DNA of 24,555 nucleotides from Bacteriovoracaceae bacterium UBA7695 (lineage in GTDB: Bacteria; Bdellovibrionota; Bacteriovoracia; Bacteriovoracales; Bacteriovoracaceae). Positions 14,998 to 21,286 of this stretch are shown here, piece by piece; position 1 is the stretch's first letter, and each line of letters begins with the position of its first letter. Under the pieces are notes generated by a model that saw nothing but the letters and a program-made list of their open reading frames with translations, made no database searches and was not told the DNA's origin. The stretch covers positions 40,181-64,735 of the forward strand of contig DLGL01000078.1 in the NCBI GenBank assembly GCA_002482685.1, in the 5' to 3' direction. The position numbers and the translations under genes were made by a program.

Positions 14998-15819
14998 TTA
15001 GATTTTCTTTGCTGCTACCGGCACACTACTAACCTTCATCCAAAATTTACGACGGGCCTCAACTGAAGAATTCGGAGATGTCTCACCAGTAATTTTTTCA
15101 AGTGAATAATCCAGGTCCTCGATCAGATCCTGATATTTTGGTTTTTGAATAAGTTTTGCCAATGGCTTCTGCGCTTTTTCAAACTTAATGTCGCCAATAG
15201 TCCTGATAATTGAACGCACAATTGAAGTGCGCTTACGGTTACCGGCATTTCCTGTGTAGTTAGATTGGTCATACATCATGTTCCAGACCTGAGGGGCCAT
15301 GGCAGAGATATTCATCTGAGAAATATTATCCAGGGCCTGAACTCTTACGATCAAGGATGAATCTTTTAAGGCTTTGGCATAGACCGCATGATAGGTGTCT
15401 TGCTTTAAACCCAGAAGCGCCTTTAGAGTAGCCACTCTCATCATCCAGTGAGGGTGATCAATGAATTTAGCAATAAACGGAGCGGCTTTTTTTCCCATAA
15501 CCTGACCCAGTAGCATAGTGGCTTGCCATCGGTTCTGTTCCGGAAATTTACTTTCTTTCATGACTTTTATAAGAGTAGGAACTGCTTTTTGGCGATGACG
15601 AAGTGTATTTCGTTTAAGCATCGCCACTAGTCCTGGCGTGTTGGCATCCATAGCGAACATGTTTTCCAGACGCTCTAGTGGGATAATATCTTCTTTAGCG
15701 ACCTTAACCTGCCCTTTATTAGGGTGCGGATTTTTAAGAAGAGCAATAGACTCTGCAGACTGGGCCAGGGCAGAGGTTGAAATTAGCCCAAGCATTAAAA
15801 GGACTGCAGTCTTTTTCAT
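14998..15819 (-). CDS. Secreted HEAT-repeat protein
   Basis: The 273-residue protein begins with a typical signal peptide (MKKTAVLLMLGLISTSALA, cleavage after residue 19). The mature part is built of paired helices like HEAT or PBS-lyase repeats. Recognisable units are RHRQKAVPTLIKVMKES, NRWQATMLLGQVMGKKAAPFI, HPHWMMRVATLKALLGLKQD and SSLIVRVQALDNISQMNI, spanning about 70-175. Two further helical units reach about 245. Such solenoids bind protein partners; I see no catalytic motif. The gene is two bases downstream of the coiled-coil membrane protein gene, with the upstream GGGGTAATT overlapping the ribosome binding region, so they are almost certainly cotranscribed and may act together in the envelope. 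No specific function can be assigned. Confidence 0.7.
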   Translation of the reverse strand: MKKTAVLLMLGLISTSALAQSAESIALLKNPHPNKGQVKVAKEDIIPLERLENMFAMDANTPGLVAMLKRNTLRHRQKAVPTLIKVMKESKFPEQNRWQATMLLGQVMGKKAAPFIAKFIDHPHWMMRVATLKALLGLKQDTYHAVYAKALKDSSLIVRVQALDNISQMNISAMAPQVWNMMYDQSNYTGNAGNRKRTSIVRSIIRTIGDIKFEKAQKPLAKLIQKPKYQDLIEDLDYSLEKITGETSPNSSVEARRKFWMKVSSVPVAAKKI

Positions 15820-15821
15820 AA

Positions 15822-16841
15822 TTACCCCAACATCTTTTCAAATTCTGATAGTAAATCTTCAGGTGTCTTTTCTGATTTTGGTTTATCACTCTCAGCTGCT
15901 CCGGCGGAATCATCGGCGGAAGCTGATAGCTCATCTGTTTCTGCAGGAGCTTCAGGCCCATCCAGACTAAGCTCTTCATCCATAGCTGGCCCATCGGGGG
16001 TTTCTTCCCGAGCATCTTGTGTATCAGTCGGAGCTGTAAGAAATTCTTCTAGAGCTGAGTTATCAGTGGAGGCTGAGGATTCGCTCTGACCTAAATCTTC
16101 AAAGAGATCACTTACGTCGGCCTGAGCTGCAATTGGGGCTGCTTCTTCAGGGGCCATCTGGGGAAGTTTTCCACCCTGAGCTGCCAGAGAACGTTTGAGT
16201 TGTTCATTTTCTTGCTGGAGTCGTTTGAGATTTGCAAGATCATCGGCAATGATTTCAAATTCTTTTAAGCGATCGCGAAGTTCATCTCTTTCTTTACTTA
16301 CCATTGTAAGTTCAGATTTTAGAGCTGCATCTCCACCACCAGTTGTTTTGGACTGGGCAAGTAGAGCTTCAAGTTCTTTTATTTTTGCTTCTGCCGCTGC
16401 AAGATTAGCAAGGGTTTGATTTAGTTTTGCTTCAAGTTCCCGGTGAGCATTTTGTGAAGAGGCCAGCTGTGCTTCTAGTGAAGCAACCTGTGCCTTACGT
16501 TGATTTAATTCTTCCATTAAAGCAGTAGATGGAGCACCACTCATGGCCAGACCTTCACCACCAACTAAATGAGTGAGAGGCATTACTGAAGGAACATTCC
16601 CTAAATCCAAACCTCCTCCGCGAAAGAGTTGAGATTTAAGAGAAGTAGAATTCTGAATAACTGAATCTAAATAACTTTTAACAACATCTGCCGGGATGGC
16701 GTGTTTTAAATTGTGATATTTTCTGCGGTTAGAAAACCACAGCCATAACCACATGGTGAAAATGATGACACATAGACCACAGCCTATTACAAAAATGTCT
16801 TCTGAAAACTTGTCGAAATAATTAATGACGGAATCGAACAC
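15822..16841 (-). CDS. Membrane-anchored coiled-coil protein with acidic tail
   Basis: I do not recognise a named family. I choose GTG 16841 as the start (339 residues): GGAGG with four spacer bases precedes it, while the longer frame from GTG 16874 would start about ten bases from the predicted transcription start, with no Shine-Dalgarno. Residues 15-37 form one transmembrane helix with many Trp, followed by the positive cluster NRRK, so the bulk should be cytoplasmic. Residues 108-222 form a long coiled coil in heptads rich in Leu, Ala and Glu. The last 100 residues are acidic, Ala/Ser/Pro-rich and probably disordered. They hold three short hydrophobic-acidic patches: VSDLFEDLG (243-251), ALEEFL (263-268) and LLSEFEKML (330-338, near the C-terminus). 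The overall plan recalls scaffold proteins such as FimV, without sequence evidence of homology. It forms a two-gene unit with the HEAT-repeat protein. Confidence 0.7.
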   Translation of the reverse strand: MFDSVINYFDKFSEDIFVIGCGLCVIIFTMWLWLWFSNRRKYHNLKHAIPADVVKSYLDSVIQNSTSLKSQLFRGGGLDLGNVPSVMPLTHLVGGEGLAMSGAPSTALMEELNQRKAQVASLEAQLASSQNAHRELEAKLNQTLANLAAAEAKIKELEALLAQSKTTGGGDAALKSELTMVSKERDELRDRLKEFEIIADDLANLKRLQQENEQLKRSLAAQGGKLPQMAPEEAAPIAAQADVSDLFEDLGQSESSASTDNSALEEFLTAPTDTQDAREETPDGPAMDEELSLDGPEAPAETDELSASADDSAGAAESDKPKSEKTPEDLLSEFEKMLG

Positions 16842-16843
16842 AA

Positions 16844-16850
16844 CCCCTCC
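16844..16850 (-). promoter_or_regulatory. Ribosome binding site deciding the start of the coiled-coil gene
   Basis: GGAGGGG on the minus strand lies two bases before GTG 16841. The core GGAGG is four bases from the codon. No comparable site precedes the upstream in-frame GTG at 16874. Confidence 0.55.
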
Positions 16851-16891
16851 ATGGATTATGAGTTCATCACGCACTTTTGTGCTGTATCAAT

Positions 16892-16920
16892 ATTATCTAA
16901 CCCATAGTAATTCTTGTCAA
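16892..16920 (-). promoter_or_regulatory. Strong sigma70-type promoter for the coiled-coil/HEAT genes
   Basis: On the minus strand a perfect TTGACA (16920-16915) is followed after 17 bases by GATAAT (16897-16892), which matches five of six -10 positions. Transcription should begin near 16885. A small hairpin, GCAC-AAAA-GTGC (16882-16871), would lie at the very 5' end of the mRNA. Confidence 0.72.
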
Positions 16921-16929
16921 AAGAATACC

Positions 16930-17790
16930 TTACCGGTTGAGAACGGCCAATAGTTCCTTATACAGGGCCGGATGAGTGGTAAGAACCGAAGCTCCGAAGG
17001 GAGAATAATCACCTCCAGATATATCAGATATTTTTACTCCAGCTTCTCTACAGATGAGTCCTGCGGCCGCCATATCCCAGGGCTGAAGCCTATATTCCCA
17101 ATAAGCATCCAGCATTCCTGCCGCCACATAGCTCATTTCAAGTGCAGCTGAACCTAAACGCCGCATGGCCCTGACTTCGGGAAATCTTTTGAGCAGATCT
17201 TTTTCCACCCGTTTACTGGTGAGATTAGCTGACAAAAGTGCTTCATTAAATCTCTTCTTATTTTTTCCTACTTCGAGTTTAACCCTCACCTCTTGGTGAC
17301 CAACTAAACGGTAGAGGTAGGCACCTTTTCCTTTGATGGCATAAAAAAGTTCGCAATTAACCGGGTTATAGACAACCGCTACCAAAGTTTCATTTCCCCG
17401 GTTTAGGGCAAGACTGACACAAAAAAAAGGAACTTTATTATAAAAATTATTTGTCCCATCCAATGGGTCAATTAACCATAAATACTGATCTGCCTTGGCC
17501 CCTTCAACTTTGAGTTCTCGGGCAAAAGCATCTTCTTCGGAGAGAATTCCATGATCCGGATAATTTTCGCGGATTTTTTTTATAACAAAAGCTTCAGAAA
17601 GAAGATCTGCTTCAGTCGCAAGACCTTGCTTCCCTTTATCGATAATTTTCAGTGGCTCAGTATAAGACCTGACGAGGTGATCGTTTAATATTTTTCCACA
17701 GTCAAACGCCCAATCAATCATCTGATCCAGCACTTTCGTGAGTTCAATTGTCCTGGTCTGAGTCTTCGCCGGGGTTTTGATTTTTTTCAT
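16930..17790 (-). CDS. suhB: Inositol monophosphatase family protein (SuhB-like)
   Basis: The 286-residue protein belongs to the Mg-dependent, lithium-sensitive inositol monophosphatase family. Metal ligands are visible: E85 in LSEED, D108 and D111 in IDPLDGTNNF, and D239 in QPWDMAAA. ATEADLLSE (58-66) is the usual preceding motif. In bacteria such proteins dephosphorylate inositol phosphates, related sugar phosphates or phosphonucleotides (CysQ), and E. coli SuhB also has an rRNA-processing role; the exact substrate here is open. ATG 17790 overlaps the end of yacG by 47 bases and adds about 20 residues beyond most homologues, so ATG 17721 is a possible alternative. It is the last gene of the pabC-yacG unit, and the next gene downstream has its own promoter. 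Confidence 0.9.
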   Translation of the reverse strand: MKKIKTPAKTQTRTIELTKVLDQMIDWAFDCGKILNDHLVRSYTEPLKIIDKGKQGLATEADLLSEAFVIKKIRENYPDHGILSEEDAFARELKVEGAKADQYLWLIDPLDGTNNFYNKVPFFCVSLALNRGNETLVAVVYNPVNCELFYAIKGKGAYLYRLVGHQEVRVKLEVGKNKKRFNEALLSANLTSKRVEKDLLKRFPEVRAMRRLGSAALEMSYVAAGMLDAYWEYRLQPWDMAAAGLICREAGVKISDISGGDYSPFGASVLTTHPALYKELLAVLNR

Positions 17791-17977
17791 GAATTAATTG
17801 CTCTAATTGTTCTGCTTCTTCCAGAGTAAGTTTTTGTGCAGGGACCGCATAAGATTCGTTGAGCCACTGGCCCAAATCGATTAAACGACACCGTTCTGTA
17901 CAAAAAGGTCTGAATTCAGACGAGTAGTAGTTAAATTGTTTTTTACAGTTGGGGCATGTGACATTTAGTGTTTTCAA
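17744..17977 (-). CDS. yacG: DNA gyrase inhibitor YacG (zinc-binding)
   Basis: YacG is a small zinc protein that binds GyrB and blocks DNA binding by gyrase. The 77 residues have four zinc ligands at C8, C11, C26 and C30 (CPNC, then RPFCTERC), followed by the diagnostic LIDLGQWLNESYAVP (33-47) and an acidic C-terminal tail. The start is TTG at 17977, because no ATG or GTG exists upstream of the first Cys in this frame. TTG overlaps the pabC stop as TTGA, the same geometry as an ATGA junction, which implies translational coupling. The last 47 bases are also read in another frame as the proposed beginning of the inositol monophosphatase gene. No coaE gene is nearby, although yacG is often beside it elsewhere. 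Confidence 0.92.
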   Translation of the reverse strand: MKTLNVTCPNCKKQFNYYSSEFRPFCTERCRLIDLGQWLNESYAVPAQKLTLEEAEQLEQLIHEKNQNPGEDSDQDN

Positions 17978-18774
17978 GAATGCACTCTCTTTCTCATGAG
18001 TTCGAACTGACTTAAAAAGCTCTTTGAGTATTCAATATCCCGGTCATCTATCCGGTCGACCAAAAAAAGTCCTCGAACAGAATTTGATCCAAACACACCA
18101 TCGGCTTTCATAAGCTGCGCAAGTGAGGTTTCAGACTCTGTGCAACTCTCAAAGTAATCGGCCGCTACCTCAAGGACTTTTCTGCGCATGACCCCGCTCA
18201 GAACATTTGGCCCGAGAGGTGCGGTATAAATCCTATTGTGTCTCACAACAAAAATATTGGCCACTGAAGATTCAAGGACTGTATCGCGCGTACTTAAAAA
18301 AAGCACATCATCATCACCTGGTTTCATGTTCATTTTTTGGGATAAAATTGTTTCCAGATAATCCCCGGCCTTCAAGTAGGACGGCCACCAATGTGGTCTA
18401 ATTGGAGCCGAGCAAGTCCTGAGCTTAAAAGTTTTTCCCTCAGTTCTCTCAGCATCGTAATGAAACGATGTAAGATTAATCTTTAGATCATTAACGGAAA
18501 TCACACCTGTTTTGACTAATCCCCGGGCCTGTTCACGGTAAATTGTTAGACGGATAACTTTGTCTCCCTCTTCACTCTGGACTCTTTCCTCGAGCCGATT
18601 TTTCAGCATTAGTACCCAGTCATCTGGTCGTGCAAAGGGACCATAAACAAACTCAACCCCATTTTTAAGTCGTTCAAAATGGTATTCCCAGTCCTGTAAT
18701 CGACCATTAATCAGCCTCATCGTAGTGAAAACAGATTCACCATACATGAAAGCGCGATTAACAATCTCAGACAT
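17974..18774 (-). CDS. pabC: Class IV PLP enzyme, probable 4-amino-4-deoxychorismate lyase
   Basis: This fold-type IV pyridoxal-phosphate protein most likely releases pyruvate from aminodeoxychorismate to make p-aminobenzoate for folate. From the chosen start it has 266 residues. Motifs are YGESVFTTMRLING near the N-terminus, HFERLKNG, the Schiff-base lysine in SYLKAGDYLE (K135), VLESSVANIF (E168), and FGSNSVRG, where family members contact the cofactor phosphate or substrate. I choose ATG 18774 because AAGGGGTG lies directly upstream and a promoter candidate would start the RNA near 18802; the frame stays open to TTG 18843, but those codons lie before the predicted RNA start. Branched-chain or D-amino-acid aminotransferases share these motifs, so the substrate is inferred from the short length and general resemblance. 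It begins the pabC-yacG-suhB unit and diverges from the pantothenate/CoA operon. Confidence 0.75.
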   Translation of the reverse strand: MSEIVNRAFMYGESVFTTMRLINGRLQDWEYHFERLKNGVEFVYGPFARPDDWVLMLKNRLEERVQSEEGDKVIRLTIYREQARGLVKTGVISVNDLKINLTSFHYDAERTEGKTFKLRTCSAPIRPHWWPSYLKAGDYLETILSQKMNMKPGDDDVLFLSTRDTVLESSVANIFVVRHNRIYTAPLGPNVLSGVMRRKVLEVAADYFESCTESETSLAQLMKADGVFGSNSVRGLFLVDRIDDRDIEYSKSFLSQFELMRKRVHS

Positions 18775-18778
18775 TTTA

Positions 18779-18837
18779 CACCCCTTAAAACTTGGCTTGT
18801 CTTCCTCGATCATGATAGCTTTGATGAGGAGTTTCAA
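18779..18837 (-). promoter_or_regulatory. Candidate promoter and ribosome binding site of pabC
   Basis: On the minus strand TTGAAA (18837-18832) and CATGAT (18814-18809) are 17 bases apart, matching five and four of six consensus positions. The transcript would begin near 18802 and carry AAGGGGTG (18786-18779) four bases before ATG 18774. I found no equally good pair for the plus-strand operon. Confidence 0.42.
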
Positions 18838-18849
18838 ACACAATTTTTT

Positions 18850-19785
18850 ATGATGCGACTAACCATCATTGGCTTTGGAAATCAGGCTCAGGCCTGGGCC
18901 CAAAACCTTTCTGATTCAGCTTTTCCCTTTCGTGTGGCCTTGCAGCCAGACTCTGCTTCTTTTGACAAAGTTGTGAGGCTCGGGTTTGAAACTGTTGAGA
19001 TCGGAACAAAAGAGTTTTTTGAGGACCGCGCATACGTCCTGCTTACACCCGATCACACCCATCACTCATTTATGATGAGCTATGGCCATCAGTTTACGGA
19101 AAGCAGCGTGATTCTTTACAATCATGGTTTTTCATTAACAAAAAATAAGTTTCAAGATCACTTCCCTCATCTAAAACACGTGCTCTTTGCAGTTAAGGCC
19201 ATTGGTTCTGAAATCCGTAAGCAGTACTTAGTGAAAGGTCAGATGGGTGCCGTGTATTCTTTTGAATATATCAAATCTGAGACGACTAATTTAGAGAATT
19301 GGCTGCAGAAGATGTCCGAAGCTCTTGGCATCAACATGGGCCTGTTTAAAACCACCTTTGAACATGAGACTCAAGCCGATTTGTATTCTGAGCAGGGCCT
19401 GCTTTGCTCATTGATTCCTTATACTGCAGGAGAAATGTTTAAGCATCTTGTCGACAGTGGAGTAGAACCAGAGCTTGCTTATCTTGAGTGCTGGCATGAG
19501 ATGAAGCTCATTGCGAATGCGATGGTGGATAAAGGGCCGGAAGGTTTTTTTGATCTCATCAGTCCCAATGCTTTAGTAGGGTCTGAAAAAGGGTATCAAC
19601 GTCTTTTTACCCCAGAATTTAAATCCAATCTGAAAAGTCTTCTGACAGAAATTCAGGACAATAAATTTAATGACGAACTAGACAATGCCGATGTGGAAGG
19701 TCTTAGAAAAACCATCCGCGAGCGCTGGTCCAGTGCCCCACTTATGAAAACGTTTCACGCGATTAATTCCAAAGAGCCAAAATGA
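18850..19785 (+). CDS. Ketol-acid reductoisomerase (IlvC)-like protein, proposed ketopantoate reductase
   Basis: The 311-residue protein has the two-domain plan of short (class I) KARI. The Rossmann domain opens IIGFGNQAQAWAQNL (6-20), with Ser35 and Ser37 in the loop that holds the NADPH phosphate in KARI. The helical domain contains HETQADLYSEQ and ELAYLECWHEMKLI. Metal and substrate residues D177, E181, E213, E217 and S238 have the same spacing as D190, E194, E226, E230 and S251 of known KARIs. The catalytic-loop consensus APKGPGH is instead AVKAIGS around Lys116, and the family is usually about 330 residues or longer. The ATGA overlap with panB and the following coaX, coaBC and panC genes point to reduction of 2-ketopantoate to pantoate, a side activity known for IlvC. 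True valine/isoleucine synthesis remains possible, but no other ilv gene is present. GAGGAG lies 18 bases before the ATG, unusually far. Confidence 0.8.
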   Translation: MMRLTIIGFGNQAQAWAQNLSDSAFPFRVALQPDSASFDKVVRLGFETVEIGTKEFFEDRAYVLLTPDHTHHSFMMSYGHQFTESSVILYNHGFSLTKNKFQDHFPHLKHVLFAVKAIGSEIRKQYLVKGQMGAVYSFEYIKSETTNLENWLQKMSEALGINMGLFKTTFEHETQADLYSEQGLLCSLIPYTAGEMFKHLVDSGVEPELAYLECWHEMKLIANAMVDKGPEGFFDLISPNALVGSEKGYQRLFTPEFKSNLKSLLTEIQDNKFNDELDNADVEGLRKTIRERWSSAPLMKTFHAINSKEPK

Positions 19786-20543
19786 AAAAATTAAATCTTC
19801 GAGACATCCGAAAATCAAAACAAAAACATCTTCAGATGCTGACTTGTTATGATTTTCAGACAGCTGTTATCCTTAATCAAACAGACCTGGATATGGTTTT
19901 GGTTGGCGACAGTGTTGGTAATGTCATGCTCGGTTATGACACCACCATCGAAGTCACTTTGGAAGAAATGGAAATTTTTTCTAAGGCCGTCAGGCGAGGA
20001 GCTCCTGATAAATTTTTAGTGGTTGATATGCCCTTTGGAAGCTACTCAACTATCACTCAGGGTGTTCATGCGGCCACTCGACTGTTTAAAAATACTAAAG
20101 CTGAAGCGATTAAACTTGAGGGAGCTTTTCCCTACCAGTTAAAACTCATTGAGCGACTGACTCAAACTGGCATACCTGTCATGGGACATATTGGCCTAAC
20201 TCCTCAGTCCGTTCACCAGCTCGGTGGTTATTACACTCATGGCAGAAATGAGACGTCGGCAGAAAAACTCATGCAAGAGGCAAAAGCGCTAGAAGCAGCC
20301 GGCGCTTTTTCGGTAGTTCTTGAAATGGTAGATGAAAATGTCGCCAATGAAATTACTAAGGCCGTATCGATGATTACTATCGGTATCGGTGCTGGAAAAT
20401 CGACTGATGGACAAGTTTTAGTGATTAATGATCTTTTAAAACTAGGCCAGCATACACCTCCCAAATTCTGCACTCCTATTGCAGATTTATACGAGACAAA
20501 AAAACAACTTCTCACTAAGTATTTGGTTGACCAGAGGAAATAA
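19782..20543 (+). CDS. panB: 3-methyl-2-oxobutanoate hydroxymethyltransferase (ketopantoate hydroxymethyltransferase)
   Basis: PanB adds a hydroxymethyl group from methylene-tetrahydrofolate to 2-ketoisovalerate, forming ketopantoate. The 253-residue TIM-barrel protein has the metal ligands D43 (VGDS), D82 (VVDMPFGSY) and E113 (KLEGA), and the catalytic base E181 (VLEMV), spaced as in E. coli. MGHIGLTPQS (134-143) and IGIGAG (200-205) are family signatures. Its ATG overlaps the TGA of the KARI-like gene (ATGA), and its TAA overlaps the coaX ATG by one base (TAATG). It therefore sits directly after the proposed reductase that would consume its product. The length is slightly below the usual 260-280 because of a short C-terminus; nothing essential is missing. 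Confidence 0.98.
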   Translation: MKKLNLRDIRKSKQKHLQMLTCYDFQTAVILNQTDLDMVLVGDSVGNVMLGYDTTIEVTLEEMEIFSKAVRRGAPDKFLVVDMPFGSYSTITQGVHAATRLFKNTKAEAIKLEGAFPYQLKLIERLTQTGIPVMGHIGLTPQSVHQLGGYYTHGRNETSAEKLMQEAKALEAAGAFSVVLEMVDENVANEITKAVSMITIGIGAGKSTDGQVLVINDLLKLGQHTPPKFCTPIADLYETKKQLLTKYLVDQRK

Positions 20544-21286
20544 TGCAAGGTCTTGTTACAATTGATTTCGGGAATACAAACCCACACGCAGGTCTCTTTC
20601 ACAAAAACCAAAATAGTTGGCAGTTAATTAAAGTTTGTCCATGGAATGAGCTTAGCCTTTATCTTACTCAATTAGAAATGAATGCCAGCAATACTTCGAT
20701 GGTACTCTCGCAGGTTAAGGCCCGGGAAGATGAACTGGCGACACTTCAGCAACAAGGGTTTCACATCACACGTGTAAGTGAGTATTGGCGTGGCCAGCGT
20801 TTTGCTGGCATGCCGGTTAACTACGCTAAGACCATCGGTGAAGACAGATTGATTCAAGCCTTTTATGCCTACAAAAACCTAAAGCAGAATATTCTTCTAC
20901 TAGATGCCGGAACTTTCCTCACTATGGACGTCATCACAAAAGATGGTTTCATGGGTGGATATATCGTTCCTGGTATCGATAACTACAATTCCTTGTTCAA
21001 CAAAGGGGAGCAACTGCAGGAAGTTTTGATCGACAAAGACCTCTCCATTTCTCTTCCGCAAACGACTAAGGATGCTATGCGTGACAGCTATTTTGCTTTT
21101 GCTGCGTTAGCTCAAAAGCTCACTTCAGATCACAAAATCGATAAAATCCTTCTCACGGGAGGGAATTGCGCTCTTTGGAAGCAGATTTTTGATCAACTCA
21201 AGGTAAGTGTCATTGTAGAGGAAGACCCGACTTTGATACACTTGGCCCTCCAATACTGGATGACGACTCAAATAGAAACTTTATGA
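20543..21286 (+). CDS. coaX: Type III pantothenate kinase
   Basis: CoaX phosphorylates pantothenate to 4'-phosphopantothenate, the first step of CoA synthesis. It belongs to the ASKHA-fold type III class, which is not feedback-inhibited by CoA and needs a monovalent cation. The 247 residues show the phosphate-binding TIDFGNTN (6-13), the GEDR substrate motif (99-102), DAGTFLTMDV (121-130) and GGYIVPG (138-144), followed by LLTGGN near the C-terminus. It overlaps panB by one base and coaBC by four. Use of CoaX instead of CoaA is common in many phyla. The gene lies in pathway order between synthesis of the pantoate precursor and the bifunctional CoaBC. Confidence 0.95.
   Translation: MQGLVTIDFGNTNPHAGLFHKNQNSWQLIKVCPWNELSLYLTQLEMNASNTSMVLSQVKAREDELATLQQQGFHITRVSEYWRGQRFAGMPVNYAKTIGEDRLIQAFYAYKNLKQNILLLDAGTFLTMDVITKDGFMGGYIVPGIDNYNSLFNKGEQLQEVLIDKDLSISLPQTTKDAMRDSYFAFAALAQKLTSDHKIDKILLTGGNCALWKQIFDQLKVSVIVEEDPTLIHLALQYWMTTQIETL

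Noticed and set aside
15638..15970. 110-codon plus-strand frame across the HEAT and coiled-coil genes
   Set aside because: Both underlying genes have signal peptide, repeats or coiled coil supporting the minus strand; this frame has none.
18775..18843. N-terminal extension of PabC from TTG 18843
   Set aside because: No ribosome site is present, and the promoter candidate and AAGGGGTG both point to ATG 18774.
20237..20611. 124-codon frame antisense to the panB end and coaX start
   Set aside because: It is a shadow of two certain genes, with no plausible ribosome site or domain pattern.
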